A DNA stretch of 64,000 nucleotides from Faecalicatena orotica (lineage in GTDB: Bacteria; Bacillota; Clostridia; Lachnospirales; Lachnospiraceae): NCBI RefSeq assembly GCF_003149245.1, contig NZ_QGDL01000013.1, forward strand, positions 62,001 through 126,000. The letters are read 5' to 3'. The notes below the pieces were generated by a model. It was not told where the DNA came from. It worked only from the letters and a program-made list of their open reading frames with translations, and searched no databases. The position numbers and the translations under genes were made by a program. Below are positions 16,790 through 26,700 of this stretch, piece after piece (positions within the stretch are counted from its first letter, which is position 1; the number at the start of each line of letters is the position of its first letter).

Positions 16790-17773
16790 ATGAAAAAAGT
16801 AAAACAGCTGTTACAGGCAGATTTGTCCAGCGTTATACTGCCAATCATTGTGATTTTTGCAATTTTGGCGGCAACGAGCGAGGGATTCTTATCTTCCTAT
16901 AACATGTATTCGGTATTTCAGTCAGTTCCCATTTTTGTCATCGTGGGGCTGGCACAAATGGTTGTTTTATCACTGGGGCAGATGAACCTTGCAGTCGGTT
17001 CAATCGGAGTTCTGTCGAGTGTGGTTTTCGGAATTGCGATGCAGGAAGCCGGCCTGCCCGCTTCAATATGTATCATACTGGCATGCGGGGCGGGGCTGCT
17101 CCAGGGATTTCTGCAGGGGGTCATGGTAACAAAGTCCGGGATCAATCCATTCATCATTTCACTGGCGCTTTTGAGTCTTTATAAGGGACTGGCGCTGGTC
17201 ATCACAAGCGGGCAGCCGTTTTCCCAGCTGAGTGTGGGATTTAAGGAATTCGGAAACATGAAAATTGCCAACTTATTTCCGACTACTATTTTTATAGCCA
17301 TCTTAGTCAGTGTTGTTATGTACATTCTTATACGGTACCGCAGGCTTGGAAAGAAACTTCTGGCATGTGGGGCCAACGGAGTGGCGGCGGTTTATTCAGG
17401 TGTAAACTATGATAAAACGGTGATTGCCGGGCATTGTGTAAGTGGAGTGCTCTGTGCAATAGCAGCCATCCTCCAGGTGTCCAGATTTGGAAGCGTACAG
17501 CTTTCTATCGGGGATGACTGGATGCTGACTTCCTTTGTTGTACCCGTACTGGGAGGCACCCTGCTTTCAGGTGGAAAGGTAAATGTTATAGGAACCTTTC
17601 TCGGAGGTTTCCTGATGGTGCTGATCAATAATGCGATCGTTCTGTGGGGTGTAAGTTCCTACGCCACAAATGCGGCTGTCGGTATCATTCTCCTGCTGGC
17701 ATACGAAGTAGACCGTATGCGGAAGAAGATGATGACAAATCAGGCGAAAAATGCTGTTGAGAGGGAGGGGTAG
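16790..17773 (+). CDS. RbsC-like sugar ABC permease 1
   Basis: 327 residues with about eight to ten hydrophobic segments and the BPD_transp_2 pattern (VLSLGQMNLAVGSIGV, a loop rich in Gly with GGTLLSGGKVNVIGTFLGG near the C-terminus). It is one half of the membrane channel of a CUT2-type importer together with the next gene. AGGAAGAGGAG upstream of ATG 16790; 2 bp separate it from permease 2. Confidence 0.9.
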   Translation: MKKVKQLLQADLSSVILPIIVIFAILAATSEGFLSSYNMYSVFQSVPIFVIVGLAQMVVLSLGQMNLAVGSIGVLSSVVFGIAMQEAGLPASICIILACGAGLLQGFLQGVMVTKSGINPFIISLALLSLYKGLALVITSGQPFSQLSVGFKEFGNMKIANLFPTTIFIAILVSVVMYILIRYRRLGKKLLACGANGVAAVYSGVNYDKTVIAGHCVSGVLCAIAAILQVSRFGSVQLSIGDDWMLTSFVVPVLGGTLLSGGKVNVIGTFLGGFLMVLINNAIVLWGVSSYATNAAVGIILLLAYEVDRMRKKMMTNQAKNAVEREG

Positions 17774-17775
17774 TT

Positions 17776-18726
17776 ATGGATTTCAAAAAAATCAGGAAAT
17801 CAAACGCATTTAGTGTATCCATCATTATCCTTTGTATGATTCTTGGAATGTGTGTGATAAAACGAAATTATTTGTCGGCGGATAACATCAGTGCACTGTT
17901 AAAGGTACTGGCAGTTACAGCTCTTGTTGGAACCTCCCAGATGATCAGTATTGCAAGCGGGGGAATGAACGTATCTATCGGGGCAACCGGAGCCATGTCA
18001 GCGATTTTCAGCGGCCTTCTGATGCAGAATGCCGGGGTGCCGGTGCCGTTGGCCATCCTGTCCGGGCTGCTGACAGGAGCCGTCTGCGGCGTAATCAACG
18101 GGCTTCTGATTTTCCGAAACGGTGGAGTCGGTGTGGCAAGCTTTTTGACAACACTTGCTACAAACTCCGTATTTACGGGAATTATTTATATGATTACGAC
18201 AGGACATGGTGTCAGCAAGATTCCGCGCGCCTTCATTGCAATTGGAAACACAAAGCTGGGTGCGGTTCCGACGTCGGTGGTGATTATGCTGGTCATTTTG
18301 ACTCTTGTATATATCATGTTCCGGTATACAAGCCCGGGAAGGCAGATTCTTGCATTTGGCGCGAATCCGAAGGCGGCCGAACTATACGGGATATCAAGAT
18401 TCCGCACGATTCTGCTTGTGAACATTCTTGCGAGCGTGATTGCAGCAGTGGCAGGAATGCTTGTCGTCATGAGGGTAGGAACGGCACAGCCCGATATCGG
18501 TTCCGACTGGATGCTGAAATCCTTCGCCGCACCGCTGATTGGCGGAACGAGACAGGCAGGAGGAAAAGTAGTCGTATTCGGAGTTATTTTAGGAGCCCTG
18601 GTACTGACAATCATAGAAAATGCCCTGGTCCACCTGAGCGTAGATGTTTACTGGACCGAACTGATCAATGGCGTGGTGATTATCGTGATTATGGCCCTCG
18701 ACCGGGTGCGTGCAGTGAGGAAGTAG
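17776..18726 (+). CDS. RbsC-like sugar ABC permease 2
   Basis: 316 residues, paralogue of the preceding permease (MISIASGGMNVSIGATGAMS; APLIGGTRQAGGKVVVFGVILGALV). Two different RbsC-type permeases in one operon suggest a heterodimeric channel, whereas the E. coli ribose system uses one gene. GAGGGAGGGG lies upstream of ATG 17776. Confidence 0.9.
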   Translation: MDFKKIRKSNAFSVSIIILCMILGMCVIKRNYLSADNISALLKVLAVTALVGTSQMISIASGGMNVSIGATGAMSAIFSGLLMQNAGVPVPLAILSGLLTGAVCGVINGLLIFRNGGVGVASFLTTLATNSVFTGIIYMITTGHGVSKIPRAFIAIGNTKLGAVPTSVVIMLVILTLVYIMFRYTSPGRQILAFGANPKAAELYGISRFRTILLVNILASVIAAVAGMLVVMRVGTAQPDIGSDWMLKSFAAPLIGGTRQAGGKVVVFGVILGALVLTIIENALVHLSVDVYWTELINGVVIIVIMALDRVRAVRK

Positions 18727-18745
18727 GAAGGATAAGGTGAGACAC

Positions 18746-20251
18746 ATGTCTGAATACATATTAGAATTAGAAAACATCACCAAGATTTTTCCGGGTGTAA
18801 AGGCGTTGGATGATGTATCGTTCAAAATAAAAAAGGGGGAAATCCATGCGCTGGTTGGAGAAAACGGTGCAGGAAAATCGACCCTGATCAATATTATATC
18901 CGGTGTATTTGAGCCTACAAAGGGGCAGGTTAAAGTAGACGGGAAGGCAGAACACATTGTGAATCCGGGCCGGGCATTTGAACTTGGTATCGGCGTAGTG
19001 CATCAGGAAAGAAATCTGATCGATACCTTCAATATTGCTGAAAACATATGTTTTATGGATGTATCAACCGGGAAAACGAAATTCGTTGACAAAGCTGCCA
19101 TGCATAAAAAGGCCCGGGAAGCGATGCAGCGCGTTGGTCTGGAACTGGACCCGGAACAGGGGGTCGAGGAACTTACCTCAGGGAAAAAACAGATGTTAGA
19201 AATCGCCAGGGCAATGTGTATGGACTCCAAAGTCCTGCTTTTAGACGAGCCGACCGCATCTATTTCACTGACAGAGGCGGAGATTCTTCTGAAAACGGTG
19301 AAGCAGCTGAGGGAGGAAGGCGTCTCTATCATCTATATCAGCCATAAGCTGGAGGAAATCTTTGAAATAGCTGACAGTATTACTGTCATCCGGGACGGCA
19401 AAAATGTAGGGCAGACGCTTCCGGCGGATACACTGGATAAGGATAAACTGATTGAACTGATGGTTGGGCGCAGGCATGTTATAGAGACTTATGCGGTGAG
19501 AGACTTCAAGGATGCCCCCGTCGTACTGGAGGCAGACGGAATCAGCAGTAAAAAGAACCCTATACCAAAATCATTTTCTCTGAAGAAGGGCGAAATTTTA
19601 GGATGGTATGGACTGGTAGGTGCAGGCAGAACGGAGTATGCACGGGAGATCATAGGCATCGACCCTGTCAGAAACGGGACATTGAAGGTGAATGGACAGC
19701 CTGTCAGGATCAGCAGTTATGAGGAAGCTTTCCGGAAGCATAAAATATGCTATATTTCTGAGAACCGGAAAGAAGAAGGACTCTTTCTGCAGCACAGCAT
19801 AACCGATAATATCGGGATCATTGCCCTGAAAATGATATGCAGCAAAGCCGGATTCATTTCTTATAAAAAACAGAATGACATAACAGAAAAATACAAAAAA
19901 TCTCTCAGCATCAAGGCGAAAGACATCTTTGTAGAAACGGCAAGCCTGAGCGGGGGAAACCAGCAGAAGATATGTATTGCGAAGGGGCTGTGTGTAAATC
20001 CCGAAATCATGATCATAGATGAGCCCACCGTGGGTATTGATGTCAACACAAAGGGTGAGATCCATAAACTGATTTACGGGCTTTCCAGTCAGGGGATTTC
20101 CGTCATCGTGATCTCCTCAGACATGGGGGAACTGGTGGGACTTGCAGACCGGATTGTTGTGTTTAAAGATAATGAAATCAAAGGTGAACTTGAGAACAGT
20201 AAAGATTACGGAACAATGAGCACTAAAGTAATGGGAAGTATTTTATTATAG
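18746..20251 (+). CDS. RbsA-like sugar ABC ATPase (two nucleotide-binding domains)
   Basis: 501 residues from ATG 18746 (GTG 18737 is also open). Domain 1 has Walker A GENGAGKST, signature LTSGKKQMLEIARA and Walker B VLLLDEPTAS; domain 2 has the degenerate Walker A GLVGAGRTEY usual for RbsA, signature LSGGNQQKICIAKGL and IMIIDEPTVGID. It energises the two permeases upstream. Length and layout are normal for the family. Confidence 0.93.
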   Translation: MSEYILELENITKIFPGVKALDDVSFKIKKGEIHALVGENGAGKSTLINIISGVFEPTKGQVKVDGKAEHIVNPGRAFELGIGVVHQERNLIDTFNIAENICFMDVSTGKTKFVDKAAMHKKAREAMQRVGLELDPEQGVEELTSGKKQMLEIARAMCMDSKVLLLDEPTASISLTEAEILLKTVKQLREEGVSIIYISHKLEEIFEIADSITVIRDGKNVGQTLPADTLDKDKLIELMVGRRHVIETYAVRDFKDAPVVLEADGISSKKNPIPKSFSLKKGEILGWYGLVGAGRTEYAREIIGIDPVRNGTLKVNGQPVRISSYEEAFRKHKICYISENRKEEGLFLQHSITDNIGIIALKMICSKAGFISYKKQNDITEKYKKSLSIKAKDIFVETASLSGGNQQKICIAKGLCVNPEIMIIDEPTVGIDVNTKGEIHKLIYGLSSQGISVIVISSDMGELVGLADRIVVFKDNEIKGELENSKDYGTMSTKVMGSILL

Positions 20252-20310
20252 TGATTCAGGCAGAGATGGAGGAAGAAACGGCCGTATTCCGCCATTTTGC
20301 ATAGAGGAAC

Positions 20311-20344
20311 CCGGTGTACCCGAAGATACAGCAGGCCACACCGG
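20311..20344 (+). promoter_or_regulatory. Intercistronic hairpin before the binding-protein gene
   Basis: CCGGTGT (20311-20317) pairs with ACACCGG (20338-20344). It lies in the 132-bp gap between the ATPase and binding-protein genes; no T-run follows. It could protect a processed mRNA that starts with the binding-protein cistron. Confidence 0.4.
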
Positions 20345-20383
20345 CGGGTATGAAGTTCAATGTCAAAGTAAAGGAGAAAAGAT

Positions 20384-21502
20384 ATGAAAAAGAGAATCAT
20401 CAGTATATTATTAAGCCTCGCAATGGCAGCAACATTGGTAACAGGGTGTTCAGGCGGTAAAAATGTGGATACAGACGGCAGTAGTTCAGATTCAAAGGAA
20501 CCATCAGCGGCTTATGGTGAAAGCGTCTGGAAGGATGTCGTTGATTACGGACCGGCAGACGGGAAAACGGATAAGGACTACGCCTTCGGAGGTGTATTCG
20601 GAGCCATCAATTCCTATAGTGACCCGATGCAGGGGGCCGCAGATGAGGCGGCTGAAGAACTGGGGATTCCTTCCACACAGTTCGACGCCCCCAAAGACTG
20701 GGTTCAGAATGACCAGAATACCATCCTCGACGGACTGATTGCGAAAGGACTGAAGGGCATCTACATGATGACCTCTGACCCGGTCGCCGGAAATGAGCAG
20801 ATTTCCAAGATGGTTGGTTCGGGTGTGCCAGTCGTATGTGTGGGAGGTTCACCGGACACCCCTTCAGAAGCAACGCTTACATTAGCAACGGATGTTTATC
20901 AGGCATCTTATGACGGAACCATAAACCTGATCGAGGCAATGGGTGGGAAAGGCGGAGTTGTCGGCCTGTGTGGTGCGGTAACAGATACAAATACCCAGTC
21001 CAGGATGAAAGCCATAGAGGACGCTTGTGCAGAGTATCCTGACGTCAATCTTGTGCAGATTATCGGTGACATCGATGAGTCTGAAGCATCTGTGACAGCA
21101 GTAGAAAACATTCTGGCTGCTAAAGGCGACCAGATCAATGGGTTTATCAGTACATGCTATTACCCTTCCGTAGCGCTGGCAAGTATACTTTCCGAAGATA
21201 AATACAGTGAGATTCATGCCATCGGATGCGACACTGACGAAGCCGTCCTCGATGGAATCAAAAGCGGCGCACTGGACGGGACCATGTCACAGAACCCGTG
21301 GGGACAGGCTTATCTGGCAACAGTAACCCTGAAAATGCTGACAGACGGCTGGACATACAAAGACAGCGAAGAATTTCTGATTGATTCAGGCTCCTTCTAT
21401 ATTACTTCAGAGAATGTAGACAAGGTAGAAGAGACTCAGAAAGAAGCAACGATGGAAATCGCAAAAACATGGGCAGACAAGTTTGAAGCTCCTGCCAAAT
21501 AA
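20384..21502 (+). CDS. Sugar-binding lipoprotein of the CUT2 importer
   Basis: 372 residues. Lipoprotein signal peptide with lipobox LVTGC (Cys22), then a low-complexity Ser/Asp linker and a periplasmic-binding type 1 fold (DYAFGGVFGAINSYSDPMQG; GLKGIYMMTSDPVAG; AIGCDTDEAVLDGI; DGTMSQNPWGQAYLA), as in RbsB-like proteins. It is anchored outside the membrane and delivers the sugar to the two permeases. AAAGGAG before ATG 20384. Confidence 0.9.
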   Translation: MKKRIISILLSLAMAATLVTGCSGGKNVDTDGSSSDSKEPSAAYGESVWKDVVDYGPADGKTDKDYAFGGVFGAINSYSDPMQGAADEAAEELGIPSTQFDAPKDWVQNDQNTILDGLIAKGLKGIYMMTSDPVAGNEQISKMVGSGVPVVCVGGSPDTPSEATLTLATDVYQASYDGTINLIEAMGGKGGVVGLCGAVTDTNTQSRMKAIEDACAEYPDVNLVQIIGDIDESEASVTAVENILAAKGDQINGFISTCYYPSVALASILSEDKYSEIHAIGCDTDEAVLDGIKSGALDGTMSQNPWGQAYLATVTLKMLTDGWTYKDSEEFLIDSGSFYITSENVDKVEETQKEATMEIAKTWADKFEAPAK

Positions 21503-21527
21503 GCAAAGCAGACAGGAAGGAAACGTT

Positions 21528-21845
21528 ATGAAACGTGTTGGCAGAATTGTAAAATTAAAACCACAAATGAAAGAGCGGTACATCCGGCTGCACGCCGATC
21601 CCTGGCCCGAGGTCACAGAAGCGATCCATATTTGCGGAATCAGAAACTTCTCAATTTACATAAAAGGAGAAATCCTGTTTTCTTATTTTGAATATGTTGG
21701 AAATGCATATGAAGATGATATGAAAAAGCTGGATGAACTAACCGCAGAATGGTTAAAAGAAACCGACAAGTGCCAGGAACCCGCGGATCCGGGGGAAACA
21801 GACGGACTCTGGAGCACAATGGATGAGATTTTTTATCAGGAATAG
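21528..21845 (+). CDS. L-rhamnose mutarotase family protein
   Basis: 105 residues from ATG 21528 (GGAAGGAAA upstream; the longer frame from 21483 overlaps the binding-protein gene and is not used). The fold signature of RhaM/YiiL is visible: LKPQMKERYIRLHADPWPEV, GIRNFSIYIKGEILFSYFEYVG, and a C-terminal LWSTMDEIFYQE, close to the usual LWxxLxEVFhl motif. Mutarotases interconvert sugar anomers; here it probably feeds the isomerase or epimerase with the correct anomer. Confidence 0.88.
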   Translation: MKRVGRIVKLKPQMKERYIRLHADPWPEVTEAIHICGIRNFSIYIKGEILFSYFEYVGNAYEDDMKKLDELTAEWLKETDKCQEPADPGETDGLWSTMDEIFYQE

Positions 21846-21867
21846 GCATATAAGGAGACATAAGTAA

Positions 21868-22569
21868 GTGAAAAGATCAGAGATCAATCAGGCAATAAAA
21901 ACGGCAAAAGAAGCACTGGATGCGATCCATTTTAAACTCCCGTATTTTGCAGAATGGGGAGAAAAAGAATGGTTGGAGAATATAAGTAAGGCAGAAAATA
22001 TCAGAGAGGTCATGCTGGGCTGGGACGTCACTGACTTCGGCAGCGGAGATTTCAAACATACCGGAGCCGTATTATTTACAATAAGAAACGGCAACCTGTA
22101 TAATCCAAAGGCTGGTGTCCCATATTGTGAAAAGGTAATCGTATTTGACGATGATGAAAAACAAGTTATACCGTTTCATTACCACAATAACAAAACAGAA
22201 GACATCATCAACCGGGGCAACGGAATCATGGAGATAGAACTCTACAACTCCACAAAAGACGGTAAAATAGATTATAACACAGAAAATGTGGAAGTCTATA
22301 TGGACGGAATCCTCTACACAGTGAAGGCCGGGGAAATCCTGGAGATCACTCCGGGAAACAGCATCACTCTGACCCCGGGACTGTACCACAGATTCGGTGC
22401 AAAACAGCACGCCGGGAATCTGGTAGCGGGGGAAGTATCAAAGATAAATGATGATAATCTGGATAATGTATTTGCAGAAGAGCAGAAACGCTTCTCCGAA
22501 ATAGAAGAGGACGAAACTGTACTGCATCCACTGTGCAATGAATATGACAGGATAGAAAACCTGAAGTAA
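21868..22569 (+). CDS. D-lyxose ketol-isomerase family protein (cupin)
   Basis: 233 residues. Cupin with the metal-site motif FHYHNNKTEDIINRGNG and a distal LYHRFGAK, typical of D-lyxose/D-mannose isomerases. Such enzymes convert D-lyxose to D-xylulose or D-mannose to D-fructose. With the ketose 3-epimerase it suggests an aldose to ketose to 3-epimer route to common sugar phosphates, but no kinase gene is in the operon. GTG start at 21868 follows AAGGAGACATAAG. Confidence 0.85.
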   Translation: MKRSEINQAIKTAKEALDAIHFKLPYFAEWGEKEWLENISKAENIREVMLGWDVTDFGSGDFKHTGAVLFTIRNGNLYNPKAGVPYCEKVIVFDDDEKQVIPFHYHNNKTEDIINRGNGIMEIELYNSTKDGKIDYNTENVEVYMDGILYTVKAGEILEITPGNSITLTPGLYHRFGAKQHAGNLVAGEVSKINDDNLDNVFAEEQKRFSEIEEDETVLHPLCNEYDRIENLK

Positions 22570-22575
22570 TCGCAG

Positions 22576-22620
22576 CCGGACCGCAAAGGGGTCAGACCCT
22601 TTTGCGGTCCGTTTTCAGAA
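22576..22620. repeat. Family A repeat, copy A3, after the isomerase gene
   Basis: CCGGACCGCAAAGGGGTC pairs with GACCCTTTTGCGGTCCG, followed by TTTTCAGAA. Starts 6 bp after the stop codon of the rare-sugar operon's last gene; nearly identical to A2. Likely the operon terminator. Confidence 0.9.
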
Positions 22621-22759
22621 TTGTGTTTACACTTTTTGGAAATACACAAAATCTAGATGTGGAGATGCACGTTAAATACTATCATATGTATTAATAATCA
22701 GATAATTATATACAAATAATACAATTAAAAATTTATTTATTCAAAATAATAAAAATGTG

Positions 22760-22788
22760 TTGACAAATAAAAACTCATATGCTAAGAT
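22760..22788 (+). promoter_or_regulatory. Strong promoter in front of a gene-poor region
   Basis: Perfect TTGACA (22760-22765), 17-bp spacer, TAAGAT (22783-22788), in very AT-rich DNA. It is the best consensus promoter near a region without any normal-sized gene. A small stem TGAACAT / ATGTTCA (22846-22866) follows in the leader. Confidence 0.75.
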
Positions 22789-22904
22789 AAAGTCAATCCA
22801 AAAGAGATACAAAAATAAAAAACATCTCAAAGGATATTATCTATTGAACATAAATAAAAATGTTCAGATGGATTAAAATACTAGCTTAAGGAGGCAGAGG
22901 TCCA

Positions 22905-22997
22905 ATGGACAATTTAACATCAGTTATAATTCAATATGTTAGTGGTACGGCAGATGGAAGTTCCTGTGAAGAAGAGACCTTTACCATTAAAAGATAA
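22905..22997 (+). CDS. 30-residue ORF with strong ribosome site, unknown
   Basis: ATG 22905 is preceded by AAGGAGG at about ten bases, in the leader of the strong 22760 promoter. The peptide begins MDNLTSVIIQYV and ends TFTIKR with one Cys in an SSCEEE stretch. No family recognised. A second 14-codon ORF (23014-23058) follows. These may be a peptide gene, a leader peptide, or the start of a decayed gene. Confidence 0.4.
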   Translation: MDNLTSVIIQYVSGTADGSSCEEETFTIKR

Positions 22998-23482
22998 AGG
23001 AATCCAGTAAAAGATGAATGAAAAGGAATTGATCGGAGAGTTCGTAAATGCTGGATGATAATAAAAAGATTTAACCATTTGCAAACGTATTGAATATAGA
23101 TACCACATATAACAGAATTCCTAGTAATGTGTAAAGAAACATGAAAAAGGATGTCAGTTCATAAAAAATATACACAGTTATAGAAGAAATAGCTAAATAA
23201 GTTTTTGGAATATTGTTAAACAATACTGCGGAAGCTGAACGGTTATAGGATGAATAACTCAAGGTTATATTTTGAAATATGAACGGATACCAGGAACGAA
23301 AGGGAATGGATTCTAGTTATTCATCGATTTGTTATATTGTAAGACAGGAGGTTTAATAAGCCAGTCTTAGTGAACAGACTGAAATATCAATTAACAAAGA
23401 GGTAAAGGTCTTACAGGAACATAAATCAAAACATTCCTCCGATTTATAAAATAAATAGAATGAAAAAATTAAATAAATCTTA
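22998..23482. other. Gene-poor transcribed stretch with possible gene remnant
   Basis: Between the small ORF and the terminator I find no plus-strand frame of normal size. On the minus strand an open frame (23316 down to 23071) has two hydrophobic segments (YLAISSITVYIFYELTSFFM and LGILLYVVSIFNTF) without a good start or ribosome site, like the C-terminal end of a decayed membrane protein. AT content is higher than in the flanks. A noncoding RNA on the plus strand is another reading. Confidence 0.3.
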
Positions 23483-23520
23483 AAATGCATCTTCAATGTC
23501 AATTGAGGATGCATTTTTTT
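23483..23520 (+). terminator. Strong rho-independent terminator
   Basis: AAATGCATC-TTCAAT pairs with ATTGAGGATGCATTT around GTCA, ending in seven T. It closes the transcript from the 22760 promoter. Confidence 0.9.
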
Positions 23521-23547
23521 GACATTGAGAAGTGCTTATGGTAAACT
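23519..23547 (+). promoter_or_regulatory. Promoter of the acidic TPR/P-loop gene
   Basis: TTGACA (23519-23524, overlapping the T-run of the preceding terminator), 17 bp, TAAACT (23542-23547). The leader of about 190 nt holds a perfect stem CGTGCAG / CTGCACG (about 23585-23604). Confidence 0.6.
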
Positions 23548-23743
23548 AAGGACAGAATTATCTCAAAGTGTGCGTATACAATATCGTGCAGCCTTTACTG
23601 CACGCCCGCCCGGAGTCAGTGAATAAACGGATACGGTAAATGACTTGTGATTTTTAAAAAGTCTATGATGTTTACTGCCGACGGGGCATGAATTACGGGG
23701 TGCTTGGAGAGTATAAATAATATTACATTACGAGGTGAGTGCA

Positions 23744-26700
23744 GTGGATAAGTACGAATATAAGTTAAAGACAGAACAGATGCTTGAACTTATGGAAAAC
23801 GGTGCATACAACAGGGCAGCGGAGATTGCGGATGCCATTGACTGGAAACGAGTCAGAAACGCTACGATGCTGACGAATGTCAGTGATATCTATGAGAAAA
23901 ACGGAGATTATCAGAAGAGCTATGAAGTTCTGAATATTGCTTATCATCGTGCAGAAGGAAGCAGAAAAGTGCTTTACAGGTTATGCACACTGGCACTTAA
24001 GACCGGAAATGTTGATGAGGCGATTGATTATTATGATGACTTCATTCAGGTAGCGCCAAAGGATCCGAATCAGCATATTCTGAAATATAAGATTTTAAGG
24101 GCCCGGAGAGCTCCGATTGAACAGCAGATCGAAGCACTTGAAGAGTTTAAAAAGGCAGAGTATCTTGAAGAGTGGGCGTTCGAACTTGCCAAATTATATC
24201 AGGAAGCGGGAATGACGGCGGAATGTCTGGAAGAATGTGATGATCTGATACTCTGGTTCAGCGAAGGCAAGTTTGTTTATAAGGCGATGGAGTTAAAGAT
24301 GCAGTATAAGCAGCTTACACCATCACAGCAGGAAAGGTATGACCGCAGATATGAGAAACTGGAATCAGAGACGGTAGAGATTCCTGATTTATCTGAATAC
24401 CAGATGCGTAATGAAGAGAAAGAAAATACCCTGTTGGACAGGGAAGAGCTGGATAAAGAACGTGAACGTGAAATACTCCGTAAGAGAGAATTAGGCGATC
24501 AGGCACCACCGGAGGATTCTGAAGAAGAAACACCAGACGATGATGACGTTCAGGAAGAAGAACCTGAGACCGCAGAGGAGACTGGGCCGGAGGAAGCAGC
24601 AAAGGAGCCGGAGGATGCTGAACCGGAAGAGGAGCCAGAGGTAGACGAAACGGTCAAGAAACTGGAAGAAAAGGGCATTGGCAGCAGGATGAAGCTTGAG
24701 GATGCACTGAAGAGCCTGCTCCATCCAACCACCGAGGAGGCTGAAGAAGACCCGGACGAGGATGAGGAAGAAGAAATGCCTGAGCTGGAGGCTGCTATAG
24801 AAGAGATTGAGAATGTGATTGATCTGGAACTGGTTAACGAAATCACAGGAAAGCCAGAAAAAGAAGGAATCCGGTTTGATTCCGATCTGGAAGAACTAAA
24901 AGCAGAGCCATTGGAAGAGCTGCCGGATGAAGATGAGGGCGTAGGATCAGAGCCTGATGAAACCGAAGCACTTGAGGATATTCCAGATGAAGTTCTGGAA
25001 GAAATCGAGGAAGCTCAGGGTGGAATAATTGGCACATCTCAAGATACTCAGGAAGCATATGAAGAGTCGGAAGAGGAAATTTCTGAAGAAGATATTGCAG
25101 AGGCCGGAGTATTTTCAGAGGAATATTTAGTAGAGGAAGAAGAACTTCCGGAGGAGTATCTGGAAGAGGAAGAAGAATTTTCTGAAGAATATCTGGAAGA
25201 CGCCGAAGAACTTCCAGAAGGAGAGGCAGAGGAGCTTGCGGATTCCGAAGAAGCAGATGACTATGATGAAGCCGAAGCGTATATAGAGGAATACCCTGAA
25301 GAAGAGGAAGAACTTCCTGATGAAGAGTATACGGAAAATATTTATCCAGAGGAAGCGCTTTCAGAAGAATATTTGGAAGATATAGAAGATTTGAGTGAAG
25401 AGGATTCAGAAGATATTCAGGAAGAAGTAGTTTATCCCGAAGCTGAAGAAGAACTTGTGGAAGAAGATTTCGAGGAAGCGGAGGAACTTCCAGAAGAGGA
25501 ACCATATCCGGAGGAGAATGAAGAACTTCCGGAAGAATCTGCAGAAGAGATTGAAGAAGTAACTGATTCTTTAGAAACTGATTCTGAGCCAGTAATTGCT
25601 TCTGAGACAGAAACACCAGAAGTACCGGAAATGTCAGAAATAACGGAAGTACCTGAAATGCCAGAAACACCTGAAATACCGGAAGTACCTGAAATGGCAG
25701 AGGCGCTGGAGGGTGAAGAAGGAATAGAAGAAGTCGAAACAGCAGAAAATATAAAACCAGAAAGTAAGAAGCCGGCAGAAGAAGAACAAATAGAAGGTCA
25801 GCTCAGTATTGAGGATATTATGAATGACTTGAAAAATGAGTCGGCGGAAGAGGTAGACATGGGAGATAATAAGAAAAAGGCGGAGCCGATTTTGCCGCCT
25901 GATATCCAGCGTATGATTGATGAGATTGAAGGTGTGCTGCCGACAGAGCCAGAAGAGGAGCCGGTGCGTCCGATCAGGAGAAGGGGAGATGAACGCCGCG
26001 ATAACATGGGGGCGATTACACAACAGCTCAGGATAGATGATATTGCTGATTATCTGGCCGCTACAGATGACGAGACCTATATGGACGACCTGCCGGAAGA
26101 GATTGATGCCGATGCATATGAAGACGAGTATGCTGAAGACTACACCGGTGAGTATGAGGATGAGTACCCGGGGGAGGAAGCAGCTGACGAGTACAGCGAC
26201 GGGTATGCTAAAGAAGAATATGCTGACGGGTATGAGGACGAGTACGAAGAGGAAGAATACGCCGATGAGTATGAGGATGAGTACACAGAGGAAGAATATG
26301 CCGATGAGTATGAGGACGAGTACGCAGAGGAAGAATACGCCGATGAGTATGAGGACGAGTATGCAGAGGAAGAATACGCTGATGAGTATGAGGACGAGTA
26401 CGCGGAGGAAGAATACACCGATGAGTACGAAGACGAGTATGCAGAGGAAGAATATACCGATGACGAATATGATGCCGCAGATGGATATGAAGAGGATTAT
26501 GGTGATATAGAGGCGAGCTTCGAGGAAGAGTTCCGTCCGAATCCAAAGCATGCGAACGAGCCGGATGACAGGGAGATTCCGGATGAAGATGACGGAATGG
26601 ACATTTTATCCGCTACAACGCCGTTGAGCCGTAAGGAAACAGCGAAACTGATTGCTACAGGAAAGACTTCTCCGCTCCCTCTGGATGAGATTTCAGATGC

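Noticed and set aside
26213-26464. Tandem repeats as a possible CRISPR array
   Set aside because: Units are contiguous and in frame within a gene, without unique spacers; the same holds for the 24-bp repeat at 9134.
26037-26551. Long open frames on other frames and the minus strand over the acidic repeat region
   Set aside because: They follow from the 39-bp tandem repeat and Glu/Asp-biased codons; no ribosome sites and only low-complexity translations.
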